Source: Clostridia bacterium (lineage in GTDB: Bacteria > Bacillota > Clostridia > Lachnospirales > CAG-274). Taken from it: a stretch of DNA of 15,329 nt. The translations under genes and the position numbers were made by a program. The notes under the pieces were generated by a model. The model saw nothing but the letters and a program-made list of their open reading frames with translations, ran no database searches and was not told the origin of the DNA. This document shows positions 1 to 7,741 of the stretch, piece by piece; positions within the stretch are counted from its first letter, which is position 1, and the number at the start of each line of letters is the position of its first letter. Location: assembly GCA_030536675.1 (NCBI GenBank), contig JAUNPM010000013.1:1-15329 (forward strand). The letters are read 5' to 3'.

Positions 1-380
1 TCCTTTTCGCCTCTTCTGTGTTTAGGCAGTCTTAAAACACTGTCAAAAACAGAAAATTCAAACTGATTGTGAAGCCCCACTTTAACATTGTCTATAACGC
101 TCATTTGACCGAAAAGCCTTATGTTTTGAAATGTTCTTGCTATACCCATTTTATTTATCTGTATAGGGCTTTTACCTGACATTTCCTCTCCGTTAAATTT
201 GAAAGTTCCGTCAGTAGGCTTGTAGACCCCTGTAAGCAAATTAAATATTGTTGTCTTTCCTGCACCGTTTGGTCCTATAAGTCCGTAAAGCTGCCCGTCC
301 TCAATTGAAAGGCTGAAATTGTCTACGGCTCTCAATCCGCCAAAGGAGATACCAAGTTCTTTAACTTCCAATAATGCCAT
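1..380 (-). CDS. livG: Branched-chain amino acid ABC transporter ATP-binding protein LivG (partial, N-terminal part)
   Basis: This is the cytoplasmic ATPase of a LivFGHMJ-type high-affinity branched-chain amino acid importer, cut by the left window edge; about 126 N-terminal residues are present. Reading from the ATG at 380-378, the protein starts MALLEVKELGISFGGLRAVD. A Walker A motif GPNGAGKT lies near residues 37-44, followed by the Q-loop region (ARTFQNIRLF) near residues 84-93. That Q-loop wording and the spacing after it fit LivG better than LivF, which is an inference. The Walker B and signature motifs lie outside the window. The start sits 1 nt after the livM stop, and its ribosome binding site AAAGGAGGT lies inside the end of livM, so translation is probably coupled. 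Identity as a Liv-type ATPase is secure from the motif set and from the livH-livM neighbours. Confidence 0.93.
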   Translation of the reverse strand, partial: MALLEVKELGISFGGLRAVDNFSLSIEDGQLYGLIGPNGAGKTTIFNLLTGVYKPTDGTFKFNGEEMSGKSPIQINKMGIARTFQNIRLFGQMSVIDNVKVGLHNQFEFSVFDSVLRLPKHRRGEK

Positions 381-381
381 A

Positions 382-1323
382 TTATTTAACCTCCTTTGCT
401 TTCTTTTTAAACACTCTTTGTCTGAAAGCAACAAGAGTAGGATTTGAGCTGAACAACATCATTACTATAAGGGCAATGGCATAAAAAAGCATTCTGTAAT
501 CAGCCAAAGATCTCATAGCTTCGGGAAGCACCGTAAGTATAACTGCAGCTATAATACTTCCCGGTATATTTCCCATACCGCCCAAAACAACCATAACAAG
601 AATTTCAATTGACTTGTTAAAGTCAAATGTTGCAGGCTTTAATATGGCAAGGTTGTGTCCGTACAAAACACCTGCAACTCCCGCAAAAAACGCAGATAAC
701 ACAAAAGCCAGTATTTTGTAATACACAACATTTACGCCTACGGATTCCGCAGCTATAACATTATCCCTTATTGCTTTAATGGCTCTGCCGTGTCTTGAAT
801 TAATAAGGTTTGCAATTACAAGTATTGTTATTACGGCCAATACATAAGCCATAATGTAATTACTTGATTTATCAATGCCCTTAAGACCTCCGGAGCCTCC
901 CAAAATATCAAGTGAATTAAAAACGGAACGAATTATTTCACCAAAGCCCAATGTAACTATTGCAAGGTAGTCGCCCTTAAGTCTTAAAGCAGGAATACCT
1001 ATTATAAGTCCGAAAACCGCAGCAGCAGCTCCCCCTATAATAAATGCAAGAGGAAGCTCCACAAAAACAGGTAAATTTGCGTGAACCGTAAAAAGACAGC
1101 CTGCATAAGCCCCCACAGACATAAAGCCTGCGTGTCCCAGTGACAGTTCACCTAAAAATCCCACAATAAGATTAAGAGATACCGCAAGCATAACATTTAC
1201 TCCTATGGGAACAAGAAGCCCCTGATATTGCCTGCTTAAAACACCTAAATTAACCAAAGCAAAAAGGGCAGCAAATATTACCACAGCAATAACTGCATAT
1301 AAAATATTCTTTTTATTCTTCAT
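382..1323 (-). CDS. livM: Branched-chain amino acid ABC transporter permease LivM
   Basis: Inner-membrane permease of the branched-chain amino acid importer, family BPD_transp_2, forming the translocation channel with LivH. The 313-residue protein is very hydrophobic, with about 8-10 membrane segments. It carries the family signatures GHAGFMSVGAYAG in the first third, GDYLAIVTLGFGEIIR near the middle and LGGMGNIPGS in the last third. A start at 1338 (TAATG overlap with the livH stop) is also open, but the ATG at 1323 is preferred because GAGGGTGA lies at normal spacing before it. The protein ends in a basic tail (KKKAKEVK), as expected for a cytoplasmic C terminus. It lies between livH and livG with essentially no gaps, so the three are one transcript. 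Family assignment is firm; amino acid preference cannot be read from sequence. Confidence 0.93.
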   Translation of the reverse strand: MKNKKNILYAVIAVVIFAALFALVNLGVLSRQYQGLLVPIGVNVMLAVSLNLIVGFLGELSLGHAGFMSVGAYAGCLFTVHANLPVFVELPLAFIIGGAAAAVFGLIIGIPALRLKGDYLAIVTLGFGEIIRSVFNSLDILGGSGGLKGIDKSSNYIMAYVLAVITILVIANLINSRHGRAIKAIRDNVIAAESVGVNVVYYKILAFVLSAFFAGVAGVLYGHNLAILKPATFDFNKSIEILVMVVLGGMGNIPGSIIAAVILTVLPEAMRSLADYRMLFYAIALIVMMLFSSNPTLVAFRQRVFKKKAKEVK

Positions 1324-1337
1324 AATAATCACCCTCA

Positions 1338-2225
1338 TTAAACCTTAGTTATTTTCTTCTTGCCCAGCATACCCGTAGGCTTAACCAAAAGAACAACGAT
1401 CAACACGCCAAAAACTATTGCGTCTGCCAAATCGGTAGATATATATGCTTTTGACAAGCTCTCTATTATACCAAGTATGATACCGCCAAGCATAGCTCCG
1501 GGGATAGAACCTATACCTCCCAAAACTGCGGCAACAAAGGCTTTTATTCCCGGCAAAGCTCCCGTATACGGATCAACGTAACCATAAGAACTTACAAAAA
1601 GCACACCTGCAACAGCTGCAAGAGCGGAACCTATTGCAAATGTAAGTGAGATAGTGGCATTAACATTAATACCCATAAGCTCTGCCGCACCTTTATCCTC
1701 CGATACGGCAAGCATTGCCTTTCCCACTTTTGTACAATTTATGAAAAGTGAAAGACATATCATAATAAGTACTGTTACCCCTATTATTAAAAGAGCAACT
1801 CCCGATAAATCTATGTTAGCGATCTTAATACTGCTTAAAGAAACCACAGACTGAACCTTTTTCGCATTTGAACCGAATATAAGCAGCGCAACGCTTTGTA
1901 AAAAATAACTTACACCTATAGCAGTTATAAGAACAGCCAAGGGTGATGCAGATCTCAACGGCTTATAAGCAATTTTCTCAATAGTAACACCGAGCACGGT
2001 ACAAACAACAACACTTGCCGCTACTGCCACTGCAGGTGACATTCCCAACACCGAGCACACTACAGATACCGTATATGCACCTACCATTATTATATCTCCG
2101 TGAGCAAAATTAAGCATTTTCGCAATACCGTAAACCATTGTATATCCCAAAGCCATAAGGGCATACACACTTCCCAGACTTAAACCATTTATAAACTGTT
2201 GAATAAACGTAATAAAACTCTGCAA
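1338..2225 (-). CDS. livH: Branched-chain amino acid ABC transporter permease LivH
   Basis: Second inner-membrane permease of the Liv importer (BPD_transp_2 family, 295 residues). It shows the LivH hallmarks: GLSLGSVYALMALGYTMVYG near the N terminus, the conserved NFAHGD just after it, LMGINV in the cytoplasmic loop, and AAVLGGIGSIPGAMLGG towards the C terminus. About eight hydrophobic segments are visible. The start codon is TTG (2225-2223), supported by a strong GGAGGAAA about 7 nt upstream; no ATG has a comparable site. The stop overlaps the first possible ATG of livM by one base, showing close coupling. Upstream lies a 131-nt gap with a hairpin that separates it from livK, so livHMG is probably expressed at a lower level than the binding protein. 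Confidence 0.93.
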   Translation of the reverse strand: MQSFITFIQQFINGLSLGSVYALMALGYTMVYGIAKMLNFAHGDIIMVGAYTVSVVCSVLGMSPAVAVAASVVVCTVLGVTIEKIAYKPLRSASPLAVLITAIGVSYFLQSVALLIFGSNAKKVQSVVSLSSIKIANIDLSGVALLIIGVTVLIMICLSLFINCTKVGKAMLAVSEDKGAAELMGINVNATISLTFAIGSALAAVAGVLFVSSYGYVDPYTGALPGIKAFVAAVLGGIGSIPGAMLGGIILGIIESLSKAYISTDLADAIVFGVLIVVLLVKPTGMLGKKKITKV

Positions 2226-2285
2226 AATATTTCCTCCTTTCTCATTTATTATGTTTTAAAAAAGCTTTTTATTATCCACAAAACA

Positions 2286-2318
2286 AGATAGCATTGAAGA
2301 ATAACTCCAATGCTATCT
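2286..2318 (-). terminator. Hairpin between livK and livH (leaky terminator or mRNA-stabilising stem)
   Basis: A perfect 11-bp stem (arms 2286-2296 and 2308-2318, core GATAGCATTG / CAATGCTATC) with an 11-nt loop lies about 40 nt after the livK stop on the transcribed strand. It is followed by a T-rich but interrupted tract (TTGTTTTGT). The tract is weaker than in a full intrinsic terminator, which suits partial termination or protection of the livK 3' end. Differential expression of the binding protein over its permeases is common in ABC importer operons; that this hairpin causes it here is an inference. Confidence 0.65.
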
Positions 2319-2356
2319 CAAACTACAATCAATTCATTAAAAATTCAACAAATCAA

Positions 2357-3496
2357 TTACTCAACAACTGTATAAGCGCCGTTTTCAATTACAGCAAACT
2401 TAGCAGACTTATTTGGCTCACCATTTTCATTAAATGTCATTTCGCCTGTAAGACCATCAACAGTGATCTGAGTCATAGCTGCTATTAACGCTTCATTTGA
2501 AGTATCCCCTGCCTGTTCAAGAGCAAGCTTAACAGCATATACAGCATCGTAGCCGTCAGCAGCAAACTGATCAGGCTCAGCATTGTATTCAGTCTTGTAT
2601 GTTTCAACAAAGTTCTGAACCTTTTCATTCGTATCTGTTGAAACAAAAGGAGTTAAGAAAGTAGCACCGTTAATATTTGTAGTGTCACCGTTTAACTGCT
2701 TTATAACGCCATCCCAACCGTCACATCCGAAGTAAGTCAAATCAATACCGAGAGCAGCGCCCTGGTCTGTGATCTTTGCAACCTCTGAATAGTAAATAGG
2801 GAGGAAAATACAGTCAGCTCCTGAAGATTTTATCTTTGTAAGCTGTGTATTAAAGTCAACGTCACCTGATGTAAAGGACTCATCAGCTGCAATCCCGCCG
2901 CCAAGCTCTTTAAACTCAGCAACAAAAGCGTCGTGAATACCCTTACTGTACTCATCACCGTTGTCATAAATTATTGCAGCATTTTTGTAACCCTTATCTA
3001 TTATATACTGTGCCATAGTTTGACCCTGTACAGGATCTGTGAAGCAAATTCTGAAAGCATTTGCAGCCTTTGTACAGTCAGCAGCGGAACCGCTTGGTGT
3101 GATCTGAAGTATACCGTCAGCTTCACTTACTGCACTTACCGCAATTGAACAGCCGCTTGTTGTAGCTCCCACAAGAGCACCTATACCCTGATCCATAAGT
3201 GTGTTGTAAGCATTTACGGACTTTTCTTCATCACACTCATCATCTTCAAATATAAGCTCAAGCTGCATACCGTTTGCTCCGCCTGCCGCATTTATTTCAT
3301 CAACAGCAATTTGAGCACCGTTCTTTACTGAAGTACCATAACTTGCAGCGTCACCTGTAAGAGGTCCGATACCGCCTATTTTAAATGTAGCGCTTTCAGT
3401 ACCATCACCGTTCTCACTTCCGCCGTTTGAACAGCCTGCAAATCCAACAGTCATTAAACCTGCCGTTAATAAAGCTAAAACTCTCTTTAACTTCAT
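2357..3496 (-). CDS. livK: Branched-chain amino acid ABC transporter substrate-binding lipoprotein
   Basis: Extracytoplasmic amino acid receptor of the Liv importer, a two-lobed type I periplasmic binding fold (Peripla_BP_6). The 379-residue protein starts MKLKRVLALL, has a hydrophobic signal segment and a lipobox ending GFAGC. Cys22 would be lipid-anchored to the membrane, as usual in Gram-positive bacteria. The mature part begins with a Gly/Ser/Asn/Glu-rich linker, then KIGGIGPLTGDAASYGTSV, the typical first ligand-binding strand and loop, followed by ALVGATTSGCS and the hinge regions. A GTG at 3505 is also in frame, but AAGGGGTGA sits just before the ATG at 3496 and favours that start. It lies 34 nt after the IspH/S1 stop with no clear terminator between them. 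The ligand is inferred from family and neighbours; other amino acids or short amides are possible. Confidence 0.92.
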   Translation of the reverse strand: MKLKRVLALLTAGLMTVGFAGCSNGGSENGDGTESATFKIGGIGPLTGDAASYGTSVKNGAQIAVDEINAAGGANGMQLELIFEDDECDEEKSVNAYNTLMDQGIGALVGATTSGCSIAVSAVSEADGILQITPSGSAADCTKAANAFRICFTDPVQGQTMAQYIIDKGYKNAAIIYDNGDEYSKGIHDAFVAEFKELGGGIAADESFTSGDVDFNTQLTKIKSSGADCIFLPIYYSEVAKITDQGAALGIDLTYFGCDGWDGVIKQLNGDTTNINGATFLTPFVSTDTNEKVQNFVETYKTEYNAEPDQFAADGYDAVYAVKLALEQAGDTSNEALIAAMTQITVDGLTGEMTFNENGEPNKSAKFAVIENGAYTVVE

Positions 3497-3530
3497 TATT
3501 GTCACCCCTTTAAATATTTAATTTTATATA

Positions 3531-5456
3531 TTACTCTTCATCAGTACTCTTTTCAGCCTTAGAAGGTCTTTCAAGAGTTTCCTTAATGCTTAAGCTGATT
3601 TTCTTTGCGTCTAAATCAAGCTCTGTAACCTTAGCACTGATCTCCTGACCTATAGTAAGTTCGTCCTCAGGCTTTTCAACGTGCTTGTAAGCGATCTGAG
3701 AAATGTGAACAAGTCCGTCAACACCTTCCTCAAGCTCTACAAAAGCACCGAAAGGAACCATTCTTACTACCTTGCCTGTAACAACATTACCTACGGCATA
3801 TTTTGTTGCAGCGTCCTTCCAAGGATCTGCATTTAAGTCCTTAAGAGATAAAGAGATCTTACCCTTTTCCGGATTAACGTCAAGAACTGTTACTGTCACG
3901 TCATCACCAACGCTTAATACATCTGTAACCTTCTTAACTCTGCCCCAGCTCATTTCTGATATATGGATAAGTCCGTCAACACCGCCAAGGTCAACAAAAG
4001 CACCGAATTCAACGATTCTGCTTACCTTGCCCTGTATTCTGTCGCCAACCTTAATAGATGCAAATACCTCAGCCTTCTTAGCGTCGATTTCCTTCTGAAC
4101 AAGGTTCTTTCTTCCCACAACGATTCTTCTCTTTGATTTATCAAATTCAAGAACTTCAAATTCATATTCATTTCCGATAAAAGCGCTTAAGTCCTCAACA
4201 TATCTGTTAGAGATCTGTGAAGAAGGTACAAATACTCTTGCACCGTTTACCATAGCGATAAGACCGCCCTTGACCTGCTCTGTAACCTTGCCCTTTACTG
4301 TTGTTTTATTGTTGAAAGCCTCTTCAATTGCAACATAGTTCTTGTCTGCGTCAACCTTTTTCTTTGAAAGCTGAACATTACCGTCACCGTCGTTTACTCT
4401 TACAACAAATACTTCGATTTCATCACCCGGTTTTACAACGTCAGCCGGATTTACTGTTTCATCATCAGAAAATTCTGATCTTGCAATTATACCATCAGAT
4501 TTATATCCCAAGTTTACAGATACCTCACCTGCATCTGATACACTTATTACTGTTCCCTTAACAATCTGACCTGTTCTTAATGTTACCAATGAATCATTAA
4601 GCATCTCTTCAAAAGATTTGTTTTCAATTTCACTCATAGCGTTTACTGCCTCCTTTATTATGACCGATGGCGTAGATGCACCGGCGGTTATCCCCATTGT
4701 ACCATTTTTTTTAAGATTTTGCAACTCTAAATCGCAAATTCTTTCACATAAATATACATTTTTACAATATTTTTTACTAATTTCATATAATTTTCTTGTA
4801 TTTGAGCTGTTTTTATCTCCCAGAACGATCATTTGGTCGGCTTTTTTAGCTATTTCAACAGCCTCTCTCTGTCTGTCCCCTGTTGCGGAACATATTGTCC
4901 TGAATATTTCAATATTTTCGCTTTTGTTTTTAAGACATTTAATAATGTTTTCAAAAACCTCCGTTTGAAATGTAGTCTGAACAACAAGAGCATATTTTCT
5001 ATCACTGTTTAAAACAGTGCTTTCGGCCTCTTCAATGGAATTTATAATTATTGCCGTGTTTTTGCACCAACCGTTTATGCCTATTATTTCGGGATGTGTC
5101 TTATTTCCTACAATTATTATATCCTTACCTTTATTATAGTTATCCCTGACTATATTATGAATTTTTTTTACAAAAGGACAGGTACAGTCCGTATATTTAA
5201 GCCCTCTTTTCTCTATGGCTTCATAAACATCGGGAGGAACTCCGTGAGAGCGTATTATTATTTCTCCCTCTTTGACTTCATCAAGATTTTCCGTTACGTG
5301 AATTCCTTTTTTGTCAAGATCTCCCGTTACTTCCTTATTATGGATAATTGGACCGTAAGTATAAATATTCTCACGTCCCTCTTTGCTGTAAGCATAATCT
5401 ACGGCTCTTTTAACTCCAAAGCAAAACCCAGCCGACTTAGCAAGAATAATTTTCAT
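3531..5456 (-). CDS. ispH: IspH (HMBPP reductase) fused to ribosomal protein S1-like domains
   Basis: A two-part protein of 641 residues. Residues 1 to about 275 are 4-hydroxy-3-methylbut-2-enyl diphosphate reductase, the last step of the MEP isoprenoid pathway giving IPP and DMAPP. The three Fe-S cluster cysteines are visible at Cys12 (GFCFGVKRAV), Cys93 (TCPFV) and Cys189 (TICSATGDRQ). NKTHPE (residues 118-123), NSSNT near 216-220 and GASTP near 259-263 form the substrate pocket. Residues of about 294-367, 384-452, 468-539 and 553-625 are four S1 RNA-binding domains; the third and fourth carry the classic FGAFVDL/FGAFVEL and GLIHIS/GLVHIS motifs. Such IspH-S1 fusions are known in Clostridia. 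Whether the S1 part replaces ribosomal protein S1 is unproven. The start is set by TAACGGAGGT 4-5 nt before the ATG. It lies 11 nt after the AroH-Cmk stop, in the same operon. Confidence 0.95.
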   Translation of the reverse strand: MKIILAKSAGFCFGVKRAVDYAYSKEGRENIYTYGPIIHNKEVTGDLDKKGIHVTENLDEVKEGEIIIRSHGVPPDVYEAIEKRGLKYTDCTCPFVKKIHNIVRDNYNKGKDIIIVGNKTHPEIIGINGWCKNTAIIINSIEEAESTVLNSDRKYALVVQTTFQTEVFENIIKCLKNKSENIEIFRTICSATGDRQREAVEIAKKADQMIVLGDKNSSNTRKLYEISKKYCKNVYLCERICDLELQNLKKNGTMGITAGASTPSVIIKEAVNAMSEIENKSFEEMLNDSLVTLRTGQIVKGTVISVSDAGEVSVNLGYKSDGIIARSEFSDDETVNPADVVKPGDEIEVFVVRVNDGDGNVQLSKKKVDADKNYVAIEEAFNNKTTVKGKVTEQVKGGLIAMVNGARVFVPSSQISNRYVEDLSAFIGNEYEFEVLEFDKSKRRIVVGRKNLVQKEIDAKKAEVFASIKVGDRIQGKVSRIVEFGAFVDLGGVDGLIHISEMSWGRVKKVTDVLSVGDDVTVTVLDVNPEKGKISLSLKDLNADPWKDAATKYAVGNVVTGKVVRMVPFGAFVELEEGVDGLVHISQIAYKHVEKPEDELTIGQEISAKVTELDLDAKKISLSIKETLERPSKAEKSTDEE

Positions 5457-5467
5457 ATTTACCTCCG

Positions 5468-6493
5468 TTATTTACTCCTTATTATATCCATAATTTTATT
5501 TTTTACTTGTTCTATTGTCATTCCCGTTGTATCTATGACTTCAGCGTCATCTGCAATTTTCAAAGGATTTACCTTTCTGTTTTTGTCATTTTCATCTCTT
5601 TTTACGATCTCTTCAATAACATTGTCATAGTCAAATGCAATGCCCTTTTCCTTAAGCTCATTGCATCTTCTTTTAGCTCTTTCTTCAACAGCTGCGTCAA
5701 GATAGATCTTTACCCTTGCATTTGTAAGTACATTTGTGCCTATATCTCTGCCGTCCATAACAACTTTGTTTTTTTCAGCAATTTTTTTCTGCATATCCAC
5801 AAGCATAACTCTTACTTCGGAAATGGCAGCCACCTTTGAGGCTGCTCTTGCGGCAGGCTGTGTTCTTATTTCATCGGTTACATCACTGCCGTTTAATATT
5901 ATTTTCTGAAGACCGTTTACAAATTCCAAATCTATATTTATTAAAGGCAGTGCCTTTATAATTTCAGTGTCATTTTCAATATCTATGCCGTTTTTTATGC
6001 AGTAAAGACCTACGGCTCTGTACATTGCTCCCGTATCCGCATATATATATCCCAATTCCTTTGCTATAAGCTTTGCAACGGTGCTTTTCCCCGAGCCTGC
6101 AGGTCCGTCTATTGCAACAGCCTCTGTTTTACTTTTTTTTACTATATCAGGTCTTAATTTCTGTGCACCCTTTAAATATATATGCTTCATATCCTTTTGC
6201 TTCTTTTCCGTTTCAACAGTTACCGAAGCTCTCACACACATTTCAAGACTTCCCTTTACATAAAGCTCCTGAACACACATAAGTGAAGCGTCCACTATTC
6301 CAAGCTCCCTTGCGGCAACAGCAGGATAGGCAGTGTCCAGATCTCTTGTGCACGTAAATATGATCGATATTATATCATCGGTATTTATATTATTTTCATT
6401 AATAATTTGATTTAGCATCAACTTTGTATTTTCCCAAATACACTCTTTGCTGTTTTCTTCAACAGTAACAGCTCCTCGAATACAACAATTCAT
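5468..6493 (-). CDS. AroH-type chorismate mutase fused to cytidylate kinase (AroH-Cmk)
   Basis: One 341-residue frame holds two enzymes. Residues 1-118 match the trimeric AroH chorismate mutase (chorismate to prephenate, Phe/Tyr synthesis). Compared with recalled Bacillus subtilis AroH (R7, R63, C75, E78, R90, Y108, R116), the matching residues here are R6, R62, C73, E76, R88, Y106 and R114, all present. Residues of about 124-341 are cytidylate kinase (CMP/dCMP to CDP/dCDP): P-loop GPAGSGKST (130-138), YADTGAMYRA (151-160), DGRDIGT (247-253) and lid RAKRR (272-276). The kinase part has about the usual Cmk length. A TTG at 6514 would also be open, but that extension translates the ribosome binding site; GGAGGAG 7 nt before the ATG at 6493 fixes the start. 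No in-frame ATG, GTG or TTG lies in the linker for separate kinase translation. An A8 run (6133-6140) sits at the domain junction. It lies 14 nt after the BaiN stop. Confidence 0.93.
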   Translation of the reverse strand: MNCCIRGAVTVEENSKECIWENTKLMLNQIINENNINTDDIISIIFTCTRDLDTAYPAVAARELGIVDASLMCVQELYVKGSLEMCVRASVTVETEKKQKDMKHIYLKGAQKLRPDIVKKSKTEAVAIDGPAGSGKSTVAKLIAKELGYIYADTGAMYRAVGLYCIKNGIDIENDTEIIKALPLINIDLEFVNGLQKIILNGSDVTDEIRTQPAARAASKVAAISEVRVMLVDMQKKIAEKNKVVMDGRDIGTNVLTNARVKIYLDAAVEERAKRRCNELKEKGIAFDYDNVIEEIVKRDENDKNRKVNPLKIADDAEVIDTTGMTIEQVKNKIMDIIRSK

Positions 6494-6507
6494 TTGTATT
6501 CTCCTCC

Positions 6508-7731
6508 TTAACAATTTATTCCCGCAATATATCCTGTAGAAAAAGCAATTTGCAGATTAAAACCACCCGTAAAACTGTCTACATCTATGACTTCTCCCGC
6601 AAAATACAGGTTCTTTATAATTTTTGACTCCATTGTTGACGGGTCTATTTCCTCAACATTAACTCCGCCTCTTGTAACCACAGCCTCATTGTACCCGGTG
6701 GTACCCGTAATTTTTAAAGTTAAATTTTTGATTACGTTAATAAGCCTGCTTCTTTCATCCTTTGTTATGCTGTTTACTTTTTTATATGGATCAATACCCG
6801 ACAGCTTTATTACAACAGGTATGATTTTTTGCGGCAAAAGGTCATCAAGAGAATTTTTAAAATCCTTATTAACGTATTTTTTAAAGTCCTTTAAAATTCT
6901 TGTATCAAGCTCTTTTTCATTAAGAGCAGGCTTTAGATCTATGTGTATCAAAGGCTTTTCCTTTATTCTGTCATTTATGTATCTGCTTGCCGTAAGTATA
7001 AGGGGACCCGTCACACCGAAATGAGTAAACATCATTTCTCCAAAGTCTGAATAAACTTCCTTTCCCTTTATCGTTACCTTTACTCTTATATTTTTAAGGC
7101 TAAGTCCCATTAAGTCCCCGACCCATTTTTCCTCCGTCTTTAAAGGTACAAGAGAAGGATAACAGGGCGTAACATTGTGTCCCGCTTTTCTGGCAAATTT
7201 ATACCCGTCGCCTGTTGACCCTGTAAGAGGATATGAAAGCCCTCCCGTTGCAATTACAAGGCTGTCGCACTCAATTGAGCTTCCGTTTTTTAATATGACC
7301 CCTTTTATTTTATTATTTTCAATTTCAATATCCTTTACTTCCGTATCATACATTATTTCACAGCCCGACGATTTCACAAACCTTTCCATAGCTCTTACTA
7401 TGTCACCTGACTTTTCGGACTTTGGGAAAACTCTGTTTCCTCTTTCAACCTTAAGAGGTACACCCAAATTTTCAAAAAAATCCATAATTGAACTGCTGTC
7501 AAATGTATAAAAAGCACTGTAGAGAAAATAAGGATTTCCGGGAGTATTGGCAATGAGCCCTTCGGGATCAACGGCATTTGTAACATTGCATCTGCCCTTT
7601 CCCGTTATAAAAAGCTTTCTTCCCACCTTGTCTTTTTTTTCAATAAGTATTACATTATTGCCTTTTAGTGAAGCCTGTCCCGCAGCCATCATACCTGCAG
7701 GTCCTCCTCCGATTACAACTGTTTTTTTCAT
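6508..7731 (-). CDS. BaiN/HI0933-family NAD(P)/FAD-dependent oxidoreductase
   Basis: A 407-residue cytoplasmic flavoprotein of the HI0933/YhiN/BaiN family. The FAD-binding dinucleotide fold starts at once (VIGGGPAGMMAAGQA, residues 6-20, with the ribose-binding acid at the strand end ILIEKK, about 28-33). The family motif GRKLFITGKGRCNVTNA spans 37-53, ATGGLSYPLTGSTGDGY about 161-177, and the C-terminal FAD motif FAGEVIDVDSFTGGFNLQIA about 377-396. Length is normal for the family. The substrate is not known from sequence; one clostridial member has been linked to bile acid reduction, but most members are housekeeping proteins of unclear role, and no bile acid genes are nearby. The ribosome binding site (GTAGG) overlaps the stop of the upstream regulator, 10 nt away, suggesting coupled translation. 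BaiN-like genes next to cmk and ispH are common in Clostridia, from general knowledge. Confidence 0.88.
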   Translation of the reverse strand: MKKTVVIGGGPAGMMAAGQASLKGNNVILIEKKDKVGRKLFITGKGRCNVTNAVDPEGLIANTPGNPYFLYSAFYTFDSSSIMDFFENLGVPLKVERGNRVFPKSEKSGDIVRAMERFVKSSGCEIMYDTEVKDIEIENNKIKGVILKNGSSIECDSLVIATGGLSYPLTGSTGDGYKFARKAGHNVTPCYPSLVPLKTEEKWVGDLMGLSLKNIRVKVTIKGKEVYSDFGEMMFTHFGVTGPLILTASRYINDRIKEKPLIHIDLKPALNEKELDTRILKDFKKYVNKDFKNSLDDLLPQKIIPVVIKLSGIDPYKKVNSITKDERSRLINVIKNLTLKITGTTGYNEAVVTRGGVNVEEIDPSTMESKIIKNLYFAGEVIDVDSFTGGFNLQIAFSTGYIAGINC

Positions 7732-7741
7732 ATTATTATAC

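Noticed and set aside
4618..4968. Plus-strand open frame of 116 codons inside ispH
   Set aside because: Antisense shadow of the conserved IspH catalytic region; no independent start signals.
5094..5630. Long plus-strand open frame of 178 codons across the ispH start and the cmk end
   Set aside because: It runs antisense to two well-supported genes, has no ribosome binding site, and its composition is that expected of the complement of AT-rich coding DNA.
6494..6514. Seven-residue N-terminal extension of AroH-Cmk from a TTG at 6514
   Set aside because: The extension translates the GGAGGAG ribosome binding site itself and would overlap the baiN stop; the ATG at 6493 has ideal spacing.
6587..7024. 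Plus-strand open frame of 145 codons inside the BaiN-like gene
   Set aside because: Antisense to conserved flavoprotein sequence; no ribosome binding site or family resemblance.
7632..7639. Other A8 runs in coding frames (baiN here and ispH near 5162-5169)
   Set aside because: Slippage there would only truncate the proteins early, with no sensible product; they show that A8 alone is not strong evidence of programmed slippage.
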